58,240 nt of DNA from Phycisphaerae bacterium (GTDB taxonomy: Bacteria > Planctomycetota > Phycisphaerae > Tepidisphaerales > Tepidisphaeraceae). The stretch covers positions 1 through 58,240 of the forward strand of contig JAICIO010000030.1 of the NCBI GenBank assembly GCA_025924315.1. Direction: 5' to 3'. Position numbers and translations under genes: made by a program. Of the stretch, positions 33,909-42,641 are shown piece by piece. The notes under the pieces are model-generated. The model ran no database searches, was not told where the DNA came from, and saw only the letters and a list, made by a program, of their open reading frames with translations. Positions within the stretch are counted from its first letter, which is position 1. Each line of letters opens with the position of its first letter.

Positions 33909-35231
33909 ATGCGAGCTCGCGTCTCGTTCGCGATTCTGCTCGTCGTCTGTCTTGCATACTTCGCCCAGGCGAACGACCTCAAGTCGCTGGCGAAACGGGC
34001 GACTTCATCTGATAACGACGCCAAATCCGCGATCGCGCAATTGCGCGACGCGGGGCCGGAGGGTTTGTCGGCGATTCTCGAGGCGAACAAAGAACTCATC
34101 GCGCAGCACAAAGCCGCGCGCGATCCGGCGTTTCTCTGCACGGATGAATGGAAACGCGTCGCCAATAGCATCGACACCGTCGCCGCGCAACGTGATGCGT
34201 GGGCAAGCGGGCTGTACTGGTACACCGATCTCGACCAGGCGAAGCGCGCCGCGAAAGCTCAGCACAAGCCGATTCTTTCGTTGCGCTTGCTCGGCAAACT
34301 CAACGAAGAATACAGTTGCGCCAACAGCCGGTTCTTCCGCACCGCCCTTTACGCCAACAAAGACATCTCCGAGTACCTTTCGAAGAACTTCATCCTGCAT
34401 TGGCAGTCGGTTCGCCCGGTGCCGAAGATCACGATCGACTTCGGCGATGGTCGCAAGATCGAGCGCACGATCACGGGCAACAGCATTCATTACGTGCTGT
34501 CGTCCGACGGAGAGGTGATCGATGCAATCCCCGGGCTTTATGGGCCGAAGACATTTCTCTCCCTGATCCAAACCGATGCGGACCTTGCGACGAAACTGGA
34601 AAACAGCGCGGACCGGGCATCGCAGCTCGCGTCGTTTCATCTCAGTGCGATCAGCCTGATCGATGTGCACTACTCAAAAGATCTCGCAGCGGTAAAGGTG
34701 CAGCCCGCAATGTCGATTTCCTCGCTGGACAAGAACGGTGCCGCTCCATCCGCCAAGAAAGCTGCGCCGATTGCGATCGGCAAGGGAAGAGTTGAAGCGC
34801 CGATACTGAATCTGTCGATGCCCGGCGACGCCGTCGCACTGGAAGACGCGACCTGGAAGAAAATCGCCGCCCTGCACGCGGAGGATGCAAAGCTCGATCC
34901 GTCGAGCGTCTCGCTCGTCGCCAGCAAACAAGATCCCGCCGCCGCGATGCGCCGCGCGATGAGCAAGTCCTACGTCGAAAACCCGCTGCTGAAGATTGTG
35001 TCCAACTTCGAGCGCTCGATCGCCGAAGACACCGTACGCAATGAATATGTCCTGCATCGCCAGATTCACACCTGGCTGACGCAGCAACCCCTGGTGAACC
35101 TGGACAGCTTCAATGAGCGCGTCTACGCCGAGCTTTTCCTCACCCCCAGCAGCGACCCCTGGCTCGGCCTCGCCCCCGCGAACACGTACACCGCCCTGCC
35201 GAGCGAAGGATTGATCGTCTCGCAGAAATGA
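33909..35231 (+). CDS. Exported thioredoxin-fold protein without CxxC
   Basis: 440 residues with a signal peptide (VSFAILLVVCLAYFAQA). CGGAGG lies five bases before ATG 33909. A helical N-terminal part is followed by a region resembling the DUF255/thioredoxin-like fold (AKRAAKAQHKPILSLRLLG, ISEYLSKNFILHW, HYVLSSDGEVIDAIPGLYGP), but the redox CxxC pair is missing. The remaining ~200 residues are unrecognised. It is probably a periplasmic protein with a structural or binding role. Confidence 0.8.
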   Translation: MRARVSFAILLVVCLAYFAQANDLKSLAKRATSSDNDAKSAIAQLRDAGPEGLSAILEANKELIAQHKAARDPAFLCTDEWKRVANSIDTVAAQRDAWASGLYWYTDLDQAKRAAKAQHKPILSLRLLGKLNEEYSCANSRFFRTALYANKDISEYLSKNFILHWQSVRPVPKITIDFGDGRKIERTITGNSIHYVLSSDGEVIDAIPGLYGPKTFLSLIQTDADLATKLENSADRASQLASFHLSAISLIDVHYSKDLAAVKVQPAMSISSLDKNGAAPSAKKAAPIAIGKGRVEAPILNLSMPGDAVALEDATWKKIAALHAEDAKLDPSSVSLVASKQDPAAAMRRAMSKSYVENPLLKIVSNFERSIAEDTVRNEYVLHRQIHTWLTQQPLVNLDSFNERVYAELFLTPSSDPWLGLAPANTYTALPSEGLIVSQK

Positions 35232-35239
35232 ACGCCCTC

Positions 35240-35315
35240 GTAGGGGTGCGCTTCAGCGCACCGGTTACTCGTTGTGCCAGAATCGAAATAACCGGTCCGC
35301 TGAAGCGTACCCTAC
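35240..35315. repeat. GTAG-type paired REP element, copy 5 (mixed arms)
   Basis: The left arm has the G-variant GTGCGCTTCAGCGCACC; the right arm has CCGGTCCGCTGAAGCGTACC of the C-type with one worn base. The two arms of one element thus come from different variants, suggesting exchange between copies. Confidence 0.85.
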
Positions 35316-35354
35316 GTCTTCGTGGTTCAAAATTCATTCGCTATCATTCCGCTC

Positions 35355-37037
35355 GTGACGCAGAGCGACCTGACTGATCCGTCGAAAAACCGATCCGAAC
35401 TGTCGCGATGGCTCGCGGCGATCGTTCTTTGCATTCCGGCTCTGTTCCCGTACATCAGCCACTACTTTTACGCCCGCGCGCACGGCTTGATGCCGACCGG
35501 ATTTCTCATTCGCGACATGCCATATTACATGGCCAACGCGCGAGCGCATTTCGCGGGCGGGCATTTTCATCTCCTCTACGCCCTTCCCTTCAGTCCCTAC
35601 GACAACTCCCCGCGGATCTACTTTCAGCCGCATACGCTCTTGCTCGGGCTGATGTGGAAGATTTCGCACCTCGAGATCCACACCGTTTTTCTCATCTTCA
35701 GCGCCATCGCCGCGATCGTCTGTTCGCGCGTGGCGTTGGCGCTGTTCGAATATCTCATCGGGCTCGACACGCGCGCCAAGAAGATCGTTCTCGTGCTTTT
35801 CTTCTGGGGCAGCGGCGTGATCGTTCTCGCGGGACTTCTGAAGCTGCTTCTCGTCGGCGCCGGCGATCTGCCGATGGAGTTCGAGCGCCTCTTCGACTTC
35901 GATCCCTTCCGCGGATGGTGGTTCCTCGACTTCGGGCGCAACCTGCTCTTCGGTACGGAAGCGTACTACCACGCTCTGTTCTTCGGCGCGGTTTTACTCG
36001 CGATGAAGCGCCGGTTCATCGCATCCACCATCGCGGCGCTCGTGCTCTCGATGTCGCACCCGTTTACGGGGATCGAGCTGCTGGCCGTCCTATGCGCATG
36101 GATCGCGCTGGAGCTGGTGCTCCTTGGACGAAAGACAATCCCGATCCATTACGCGATCACGATTGCGCTCATCGCAGCGGCGCATGCGACGTATTACCTC
36201 TGGTTTCTACCGCATGCCTCGCCCGAGCACGCGGCCGTTCAGCAGGTTTGGAGCTCCGCCTTTGTCCTTTCGTGGCAAAGCCTGGTGACAAGCATCGCGC
36301 TCGTGCTTCCGCTGGCGATTTACACCGTGCACACCAGTGAGCGCTGGCGTAAGTATTTCGCGGACGCTTCGAAGCGCCTCCTCGCGGTGTGGTTTGTCGT
36401 GGCGCTGGTGCTGGCGAATCACGATTTGTTCATCACGCCCGTTCAGCCGCTGCATTTCACGCACGGCTACATCTGGACGCCGCTGATGCTGATGGGCGCG
36501 CCGTCGCTCGTCGCGCTGATTTCACATCTGCTGCGAAAGCGATCGATCGGCATTATCGCAGTCGTCGGTATATCTGCATTGTTCCTTCTCGATGACGCGC
36601 TGTGGCTCACGACGACCGCGCTGCGGCGCGACGTGATTACGGATGGCGCGATGATCACGCCCGACCGCTGGGACATTCTGCTTGAATTGCGAAAGCCCGA
36701 ATATGACGACGCGCTCGTACTAAGCCGCGATGTGAACATCGGCGGCGCAGCGCCTGAGATCGATCTAAGTTATCTCGCGACCGCTTACACGCCGCTGCGC
36801 TCGTGGTATTCGCACTGGGCGAACACACCCTATCGCGATCAGCGCGCAAATGAATTGGTCGCATTGTTCAACAAAGGCATTTATCTCGACGAATGGCGAA
36901 AGCGAAAAACCGTAGTGATTCTCCGCAATGATGTGATCCCGAACACGCCGACGTGGCTCGAACAACTTCACGCGCGATTGATGAAGCAGAATGCGAGTTT
37001 CAGCGTGTATCTGCTCGAGCCGAAGATGTCATCCTGA
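35355..37037 (+). CDS. Polytopic membrane protein, unknown function
   Basis: About 560 residues with ten or more hydrophobic segments (for example LAAIVLCIPALFPYISHYFYA, FLIFSAIAAIVCSRVAL, IVLVLFFWGSGVIVLAGLLKLLL, LVTSIALVLPLAIYTV). This resembles GT-C-type glycosyltransferases or planctomycete DUF membrane proteins, with an exposed C-terminal ~140 residues. GTG 35355 is preferred because it gives a short cytoplasmic head; GTG 35322 is possible but abuts the repeat. The final codons and TGA lie inside the repeat at 37025..37110. Confidence 0.75.
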   Translation: MTQSDLTDPSKNRSELSRWLAAIVLCIPALFPYISHYFYARAHGLMPTGFLIRDMPYYMANARAHFAGGHFHLLYALPFSPYDNSPRIYFQPHTLLLGLMWKISHLEIHTVFLIFSAIAAIVCSRVALALFEYLIGLDTRAKKIVLVLFFWGSGVIVLAGLLKLLLVGAGDLPMEFERLFDFDPFRGWWFLDFGRNLLFGTEAYYHALFFGAVLLAMKRRFIASTIAALVLSMSHPFTGIELLAVLCAWIALELVLLGRKTIPIHYAITIALIAAAHATYYLWFLPHASPEHAAVQQVWSSAFVLSWQSLVTSIALVLPLAIYTVHTSERWRKYFADASKRLLAVWFVVALVLANHDLFITPVQPLHFTHGYIWTPLMLMGAPSLVALISHLLRKRSIGIIAVVGISALFLLDDALWLTTTALRRDVITDGAMITPDRWDILLELRKPEYDDALVLSRDVNIGGAAPEIDLSYLATAYTPLRSWYSHWANTPYRDQRANELVALFNKGIYLDEWRKRKTVVILRNDVIPNTPTWLEQLHARLMKQNASFSVYLLEPKMSS

Positions 37038-37110
37038 GCGCAGCGAAGGATCTCGGGATCGGACATGTCTTCCCCGTTTCGAGAACCTTCGCTTCGCTCA
37101 GGATGACATC
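37025..37110. repeat. Palindromic dispersed repeat (CATCCTGAGCG type), copy 2
   Basis: GATGTCATCCTGAGCGCAGC begins the element and CTTCGCTCAGGATGACATC ends it, inverted to each other over more than 25 bases. The left end encodes the last residues (MSS) and the TGA stop of the upstream membrane protein. The other copy is at 2089..2170. Confidence 0.85.
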
Positions 37111-37130
37111 GGTCTCGGTATCCGAGACCG

Positions 37131-38909
37131 TCATGGTTTCATAAACGGGTTCGTAAACGAGTTTCGGATCGACGGCAGGTCACTCTTCATCCGTCTAAAG
37201 CCGTCCGCGTAGTCGATGCTGTCGAGCGAGCCGTCGGATTTGAAAAACCAGCGGCTGATTTCTCCGCTGCCGTTCACTTCGACATCCATGCACCGCAGCG
37301 GCTTTGCATCGGGTTGTCCGGAATGTGCGACATCGCTCGACGGCGTGATGATCAGCTGCATCAGGGAACTCGTCGCCGCGCCTTCGTAGCCGGGAAATGT
37401 GTCGGTTTCGAGAATCATGGGCTTTTCCGGCAGCTTGCCGACGAGCAAGCCGGCCCATCCGCCGGGCAGATAAATCGGCGACGGATCGATGCTTTCCTTG
37501 CTCTCCACATCCGTTCCAGAGGCGCTCAGCTCAATCTTGCCGTTGCGGATCGTCGCCGACAGGCGCAGGTGCGACGTCTCATCGCCATGCGGCTCGAACA
37601 GTTTCCGCTGGACCGAGCAGGCATAGTCGTTCAGCTTTTCGTTGCCTTCCCACTGGTTGAGCACCGATGAATTGCCGCGTTCGGGAAACGTGAACCGCGA
37701 TTCGTTCGACTGCCGCCACACGCCGGGCACCGGCTCTTCATGCAGCCATCCGATCGGATGGTCGGGCGAGACGTAGCAATAGAGCCACCAGCGTTCGGGC
37801 CGAACGTCGCCGAGGAAATTGTTCAGGCCATGTTCTTTGATCTGCGAAACGATCTTCGCGCCGGCGTCGAGTCGCGGCTGAAGATCACTCGACTGCGGGA
37901 ATTTCGTGCCGTCGCCCAGTGCCTTCCACATCGGCTCGATCCAGCTGTCGTCGGAGCCGCTGCCTTCGAAGATCGCCATCAACCCGTGGCCCTGCGGATC
38001 GCCCATCACATAAATCTGGCTGACGGCGTAATCGCTCCACGCTTCGTTCGCGCGCTCGACGCGCCAGCGCCGCGGGCCGAGCAGTTTCGTTTGCGAAAGT
38101 CTCCAATCCGTGTCCCACGCGCTGCAGAGCGTCGCGATGTCGGATGGATCGTCGTTCGGCAGCAGCGTTACTGGAACCAGCGTCACGCCGCGCCACAGAT
38201 TTGCCCCGACGCTTTGCATGCGGATCTCGCGGCTGCTGCGATTCGGATCCTCTGGCGTTATCCCCACCCATCCGTCCGGCACATCAATCGTCGTGCCGCC
38301 GCGCAGGTGCAGGCCCTCGTCGCTCAGCTTCGGCTCGCCGTGGGCTTCGATTGTCGCGGCGATGCGCTTCACGAGATCTTCGTCGAGCTGCGAAGGCGTG
38401 GCGGCGCCAACGATCTGTACCGAGATTGCGTGCCCCGAAGGAAGCACGGTCGCTGCCGCGACGATCTGCACTTCAACCGCATCGCCGGAACCTTCCTGAT
38501 CATCCGAAAAACTCAGCGTCGCACGTGCAATTGAACCAGGCGTCCCCGCGATCATCAGCGGCTCGATCTTCAGCTCCGTCGTCTTGCCGAACGATCGCGC
38601 CAGATACTGCGCCGGCGAGACGAACTCCGGATGCAGTTCGCGGATCACCTGCAGTGTGCGGCGCAGGACAGGGTCCTGCAGCTGAAAAAGAATCGGCGAA
38701 TCCGCGTCGCTCTTTTTCGATGTCCAACCTTCCGGCAATTGAATCGTGAGATTGCGCTTCGTCTGCGGCTTACCAAGTTTTACCTCGAGCGACTTGCGGC
38801 GCTGATGATCCACAAGCCCCGCGGCGCCAACCATCGCAGCCAGCACGCCCCACATCACCGCCTGCATGAGGTAATAGCGCCACCGCGGGTACTGCCACGC
38901 CTTTGCCAT
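37131..38909 (-). CDS. Membrane-anchored protein of unknown function
   Basis: 592 residues. One N-terminal membrane segment (YYLMQAVMWGVLAAMVGAAGLVD) is followed by a large soluble part containing two similar sections that start with a beta-type segment: LTIQLPEGWTSKKSD near residue 54 and TTIDVPDGWVGITPED near residue 205. The repeat suggests two copies of a PsbP/DUF1795-like fold, judged only from the pattern. It converges with the membrane protein and is divergent from the ligase gene. Function unknown. Confidence 0.75.
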   Translation of the reverse strand: MAKAWQYPRWRYYLMQAVMWGVLAAMVGAAGLVDHQRRKSLEVKLGKPQTKRNLTIQLPEGWTSKKSDADSPILFQLQDPVLRRTLQVIRELHPEFVSPAQYLARSFGKTTELKIEPLMIAGTPGSIARATLSFSDDQEGSGDAVEVQIVAAATVLPSGHAISVQIVGAATPSQLDEDLVKRIAATIEAHGEPKLSDEGLHLRGGTTIDVPDGWVGITPEDPNRSSREIRMQSVGANLWRGVTLVPVTLLPNDDPSDIATLCSAWDTDWRLSQTKLLGPRRWRVERANEAWSDYAVSQIYVMGDPQGHGLMAIFEGSGSDDSWIEPMWKALGDGTKFPQSSDLQPRLDAGAKIVSQIKEHGLNNFLGDVRPERWWLYCYVSPDHPIGWLHEEPVPGVWRQSNESRFTFPERGNSSVLNQWEGNEKLNDYACSVQRKLFEPHGDETSHLRLSATIRNGKIELSASGTDVESKESIDPSPIYLPGGWAGLLVGKLPEKPMILETDTFPGYEGAATSSLMQLIITPSSDVAHSGQPDAKPLRCMDVEVNGSGEISRWFFKSDGSLDSIDYADGFRRMKSDLPSIRNSFTNPFMKP

Positions 38910-38999
38910 GATCCAAGCGTACCGAAATTGCCCATTTCACGCACGTTTCGTCGAACTTTCGGCGCAGATGCGCCGGCGGTCGCGCGCCTAAAATCCAAC

Positions 39000-40850
39000 G
39001 TGAGCCAAGCGACCCTTCTCGACTTTGCAAACGCCAACGATCAGGCCGCGGCGACGACGAAAAAGCTTCAGAAGCAAGCGATCCTCGCGAATTACTTCAA
39101 GACCATCGACGACGACTCCGACCTGGCGCTCACAATCCGCTACGCGGGCGGTCGGGCGTTCTCGCCGACGGACGAGCGCGTGCTCGGCGCCAGCGGCGCG
39201 ATTGTGAGCGATGTCGTCATGGGCATCCTCCGCACGGATTGGCATCGCTTCCGTGAACAGATGATTAAGAGCGGTGAGATGGGCGAGGCGCTGGCGATTT
39301 TCTGGCCGGAGCGCGCGATTCGCGCAAGCGAATCCGAGCCAGCGGTAACGTTGAAGGATCTCGCGAAGGCGTTCGACGATCTCGCATCAACCGGGAACCA
39401 GGAGAACAAGAAGGAGATCCTCGGCCGCCTCTTCCTTCGCTGTCGCGACCCACGTGAGGCGGCGTATCTGACGAAGATTATTTTCAGCGATTTACGCACC
39501 GGCGTGCGCGAAGGCGTGCTCCAGGCCGCCGTTGCGGAGGCGTTCGAAAAGCCTCTTGCGCAAGTCCAGCGATGTCAGCTGCTCGTCGGCGATCTCGACG
39601 AAGTCGCCAAGCTCGCCAGGCACGACCAACTCTGCGACGCGACGTTCAAGCTGTTTCACCCGATCCAGTTCATGCTCGCGACGCCGAAAGAGAACGCGAA
39701 CGAATTGGCGGAGGTCTTTGAAGGCCGAACGTTCTACGCGGAGGACAAGCTCGACGGCATTCGCGCGCAGGTGCATAAGTCCGGCGACCGCATCGCCATC
39801 TACACGCGAACGCTCGACCGAATCGACGAAAGTTTTCCCGACGTCGTCGCGAAGCTGTCGAAATTGCCCGGCGAATTCCTGCTCGATGGTGAAATCGTTC
39901 CCTGGCGCGATGGGCGCGTGTTGCCGTTCGCGCATATTCAACGAAGACTCGGGCGAAAGGTGCTGACAAAGAAGATCTTGAGCGAGAATCCATGTGAGTT
40001 CATCGCGTTCGACATTCTCTATCGCGATGGGGAATTGCTGATGGAAAAGCCGCTGGAGGAAAGACGCCGCGCTCTCGCGCAACTCTCGATCCCCTCTCCC
40101 TACGAGGGAGAGGGTAAGGGTGAGGGTGGAGCGTCAGAGTCGAAGGGCGCTGGTTCGCGAAACAAGGCGTCGAATACCTCCGCGCCCGACCCTCACCCTA
40201 ACCCTCTCCCTTCCGGGGAGAGGGGAGAAGGATTGCTGAAGACGACGGTAACCAAAGTTTCCAACGCGATCGACATCGAAGGCGCGTTCAATATCGCCCG
40301 CTCCTGCCGCAACGAAGGGCTCGTCCTGAAAGATCCGCAGTCCATTTATTCCCCCGGCCGTCGCGGGCAGATGTGGTTTAAACTCAAGACGTATCTCCCG
40401 ACGTTCGATTGCGTCGTGACTGCCGCCGAGTTTGGGCACGGCAAGCGGCGTGGGACTTTGAGCGATTACACGTTTGCGGTGTGGAATAGCGACGATCTCG
40501 TGAACGTCGGCAAAGCCTACAGCGGCGTGACGGACGAGGAGATCGCCCAGCTCACGGAGTTATTTCTCAAACTGTCTCGCGGCGACAACGGCCACGTTCA
40601 CGTCGTCGAGCCGAAGGTCGTTCTCGAAATTGCCTGCGACCAGATCCAGAAATCCGAACGGCACGCGAGCGGATATGCCCTTCGCTTCCCGCGGATCAAG
40701 CGCATTCGCTGGGATAAATCGCCCGCCGACGCGGATCACCTCGAGCGGATCGTCGAAATCTACGAAAGCGCCCACAACTTCGCGAAATGCGAAGGGGTGG
40801 AAGAAGCTTCGCCGGCGCCCGAACCAACGCTGTTCGATCATCTCACTTAA
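39000..40850 (+). CDS. ATP-dependent DNA ligase (LigB/archaeal type) with in-frame repeat insertion
   Basis: 616 residues from GTG 39000; no ATG exists nearby in frame. The N-terminal DNA-binding domain is residues ~1-210, and the adenylation domain contains the nucleotide Lys in AEDKLDGIRA. Later motifs are FLLDGEIVPW, CEFIAFDILY, EGLVLKDPQSIYSPGRRGQMWFKLK, and a C-terminal OB domain follows. It seals nicks using ATP. About 45 residues between RRALAQLS and LLKTTVTKV derive from a palindromic element (40089..40233) placed between nucleotidyltransferase motifs. Confidence 0.92.
   Translation: MSQATLLDFANANDQAAATTKKLQKQAILANYFKTIDDDSDLALTIRYAGGRAFSPTDERVLGASGAIVSDVVMGILRTDWHRFREQMIKSGEMGEALAIFWPERAIRASESEPAVTLKDLAKAFDDLASTGNQENKKEILGRLFLRCRDPREAAYLTKIIFSDLRTGVREGVLQAAVAEAFEKPLAQVQRCQLLVGDLDEVAKLARHDQLCDATFKLFHPIQFMLATPKENANELAEVFEGRTFYAEDKLDGIRAQVHKSGDRIAIYTRTLDRIDESFPDVVAKLSKLPGEFLLDGEIVPWRDGRVLPFAHIQRRLGRKVLTKKILSENPCEFIAFDILYRDGELLMEKPLEERRRALAQLSIPSPYEGEGKGEGGASESKGAGSRNKASNTSAPDPHPNPLPSGERGEGLLKTTVTKVSNAIDIEGAFNIARSCRNEGLVLKDPQSIYSPGRRGQMWFKLKTYLPTFDCVVTAAEFGHGKRRGTLSDYTFAVWNSDDLVNVGKAYSGVTDEEIAQLTELFLKLSRGDNGHVHVVEPKVVLEIACDQIQKSERHASGYALRFPRIKRIRWDKSPADADHLERIVEIYESAHNFAKCEGVEEASPAPEPTLFDHLT
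40089..40233. repeat. Palindromic element inserted in frame within the DNA ligase
   Basis: CCCCTCTCCCTACGAGGGAG + AGGGTAAGGGTGAGGGT (40091-40127) is inverted against ACCCTCACCCTAACCCTCTC + CCTTCCGGGGAGAGGGG (40189-40225). It is read as PSPYEGEGKGEGG ... PHPNPLPSGERGEG, the peptide form of a repeat that is widespread in bacterial genomes. The reading frame is preserved across it. Confidence 0.85.
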
Positions 40851-40893
40851 CGGATCGTGCCTTTGCGCGTAGAACGTGCTGAGGAGGATCTTC

Positions 40894-42573
40894 ATGCGCC
40901 TTTGTTTTGTTCTTTTCACGCTTGTGTTCACGACTTTTGCGTCCGCACTCACAATCGTTCGCGACGGAAGGAGCGATTACACGATCGTTCTGCCCGTGGA
41001 GGCGTCGCCCTCGCAAAAACATGCCGCCGAAGAGTTGCAGAAGTTCATCGAGCAGATGTCCGGCGCAAAACTGCCGATTGCGAGCGCGGCTTCGGGTCGC
41101 GCGATCATTCTCGGGCAGAATGCGGATGGACTCGGCGACGAAGGCTTCAAACTCAAAACCGATGGCGACAACCTCATCATCGCCGGCAGCAAAGTTCGCG
41201 GGACGATGTACGGAGTTTATGGGTTGCTCGATCGGCTCGGCGTGCGGTGGTTTACGTCGACGATTTCGCGGGTGCCAAAGATGGCAACGATCGAGCTGCC
41301 GTCGCTCGATGAGACGCAAATCCCCGCGTTCGAATACCGCGAGATGAACTTCAAAGAGGCGATGGAGCGCAATTGGGCGGCGCGCAATCGCGTGAACGGC
41401 GCGGGTTGCGATCTCGATGCGTCCGTCGGTGGAAAGATCACGTACTTTCCGTTCGTGCATAGTTTTGAGCAGCTGATTCCGCGCGATCTGTACAAGACAC
41501 ATCCGGAATACTTTCCGCTGGTGAACGGCAAGCGCAAGGACGGCTACGTCCAGCGCTGCTTGAGCAATCCGGATGTGCTGAAGCTGGCGATTGCGAAGGT
41601 GGAAGAATGGATCAAAGAACATCCTGAAGCGATGATCTATTCCGTCTCGCAGAATGACTGCGGCGACTGGTGCCAATGCGACAAATGTCAGGCGCTGATC
41701 AAGAAGTACGGCTCGATCAGCGGCGAGTACATCTGGTTCGTGAACCAGGTCGCGGCGGCGATTGAGAAGGACCATCCCGACAAGCTGATCGACACGCTCG
41801 CGTATCAGTTCACCGAGGCCGCCCCGAAGAACATCGCCCCGAGGAAGAATGTGCGCGTGCGCTTGTGCCCAATCAGCGTGTGCGAAGCACATCCGTATGC
41901 CGAGTGCATGCATCCGAACACGAAGAACTTCATGAAGGCGCTGAGCAACTGGGGCGCGATCACCAACACGCTGTACATCTGGCATTACAACACGGATTTC
42001 GCGAACTATTTGATGCCGTTTCCAGACTTCAATGAGTTTCCCGCGGACCTGAAGTTGTACAAAAAGAGCGGCGTGAAGGGCGTCTTCTTCGAAGGGGCGT
42101 ACAACACGTTCGGCTCATCGGATTCAGAGTTGCGCTCGTACGTGATGGCGAAGTGCCTGTGGAATGAGAAGGAAGATGCGGACAAGCTCGTGACGGAATG
42201 GATGCAGGGCGTCTACGGGCCGGGATGGAAGCCGATGCGTCAATGGTTCGATCTGCTGCATCAAAAGGTCCGCGATCCGAATAAGCATTTCTTTATTTAC
42301 GATGGGCCGGGGGTTTATTACCTGAGCGGCGATACGACGACAAAGGGCGATCAGCTCTTTGATCAGGCGGAGAAGCTGGCGGCGACGGATGCTTCGGCGC
42401 TGCATGAAATTCAAAAGGCGCGGTTGTGTTTGCGTTATGTTGAGATCGCTCAGAAAGGCGCGGACAACGCGACGCTCGATCAGTTCGCGAAAGATTGCAA
42501 GTCGTTTGGCGTGACGATGCTGACCGAAGGATGGGACACCGATACGTGGATCAATTCGAAGCGGAAGAAATGA
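40894..42573 (+). CDS. Secreted DUF4838 glycosidase-like protein (copy 1)
   Basis: 559 residues. The start ATG 40894 has AGGAGG upstream and gives the signal peptide LCFVLFTLVFTTFASA. The N-terminal ~110 residues resemble the GH67/GH20 non-catalytic domain (AAEELQKFIEQMSGAKLPI, RGTMYGVYGLLDRLGVRWF). The core is DUF4838 (SVSQNDCGDWCQCDKCQAL), a TIM-barrel-like domain with a conserved acidic/cysteine patch. It is likely an exported glycan-active enzyme, but catalysis is unproven. A close copy follows. Confidence 0.88.
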   Translation: MRLCFVLFTLVFTTFASALTIVRDGRSDYTIVLPVEASPSQKHAAEELQKFIEQMSGAKLPIASAASGRAIILGQNADGLGDEGFKLKTDGDNLIIAGSKVRGTMYGVYGLLDRLGVRWFTSTISRVPKMATIELPSLDETQIPAFEYREMNFKEAMERNWAARNRVNGAGCDLDASVGGKITYFPFVHSFEQLIPRDLYKTHPEYFPLVNGKRKDGYVQRCLSNPDVLKLAIAKVEEWIKEHPEAMIYSVSQNDCGDWCQCDKCQALIKKYGSISGEYIWFVNQVAAAIEKDHPDKLIDTLAYQFTEAAPKNIAPRKNVRVRLCPISVCEAHPYAECMHPNTKNFMKALSNWGAITNTLYIWHYNTDFANYLMPFPDFNEFPADLKLYKKSGVKGVFFEGAYNTFGSSDSELRSYVMAKCLWNEKEDADKLVTEWMQGVYGPGWKPMRQWFDLLHQKVRDPNKHFFIYDGPGVYYLSGDTTTKGDQLFDQAEKLAATDASALHEIQKARLCLRYVEIAQKGADNATLDQFAKDCKSFGVTMLTEGWDTDTWINSKRKK

Positions 42574-42638
42574 CCCGTGGCACGGCCTTTCAGGCCGTGT
42601 GAGCGGCACGGCACGGACTAAAAGTCCGTGTCACGGGG
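42574..42638. repeat. CACGG-type double palindrome
   Basis: CACGGCCTTTCAGGCCGTG and CACGGACTAAAAGTCCGTG are two hairpins with a common outer stem (CACGG/CCGTG) but different inner bases (CCT/AGG and ACT/AGT), set inside an outer CCCGTGGCACGG...CCGTGTCACGGGG. It lies between the two DUF4838 genes and ends just before the second start. Confidence 0.8.
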
Positions 42639-42641
42639 AAA

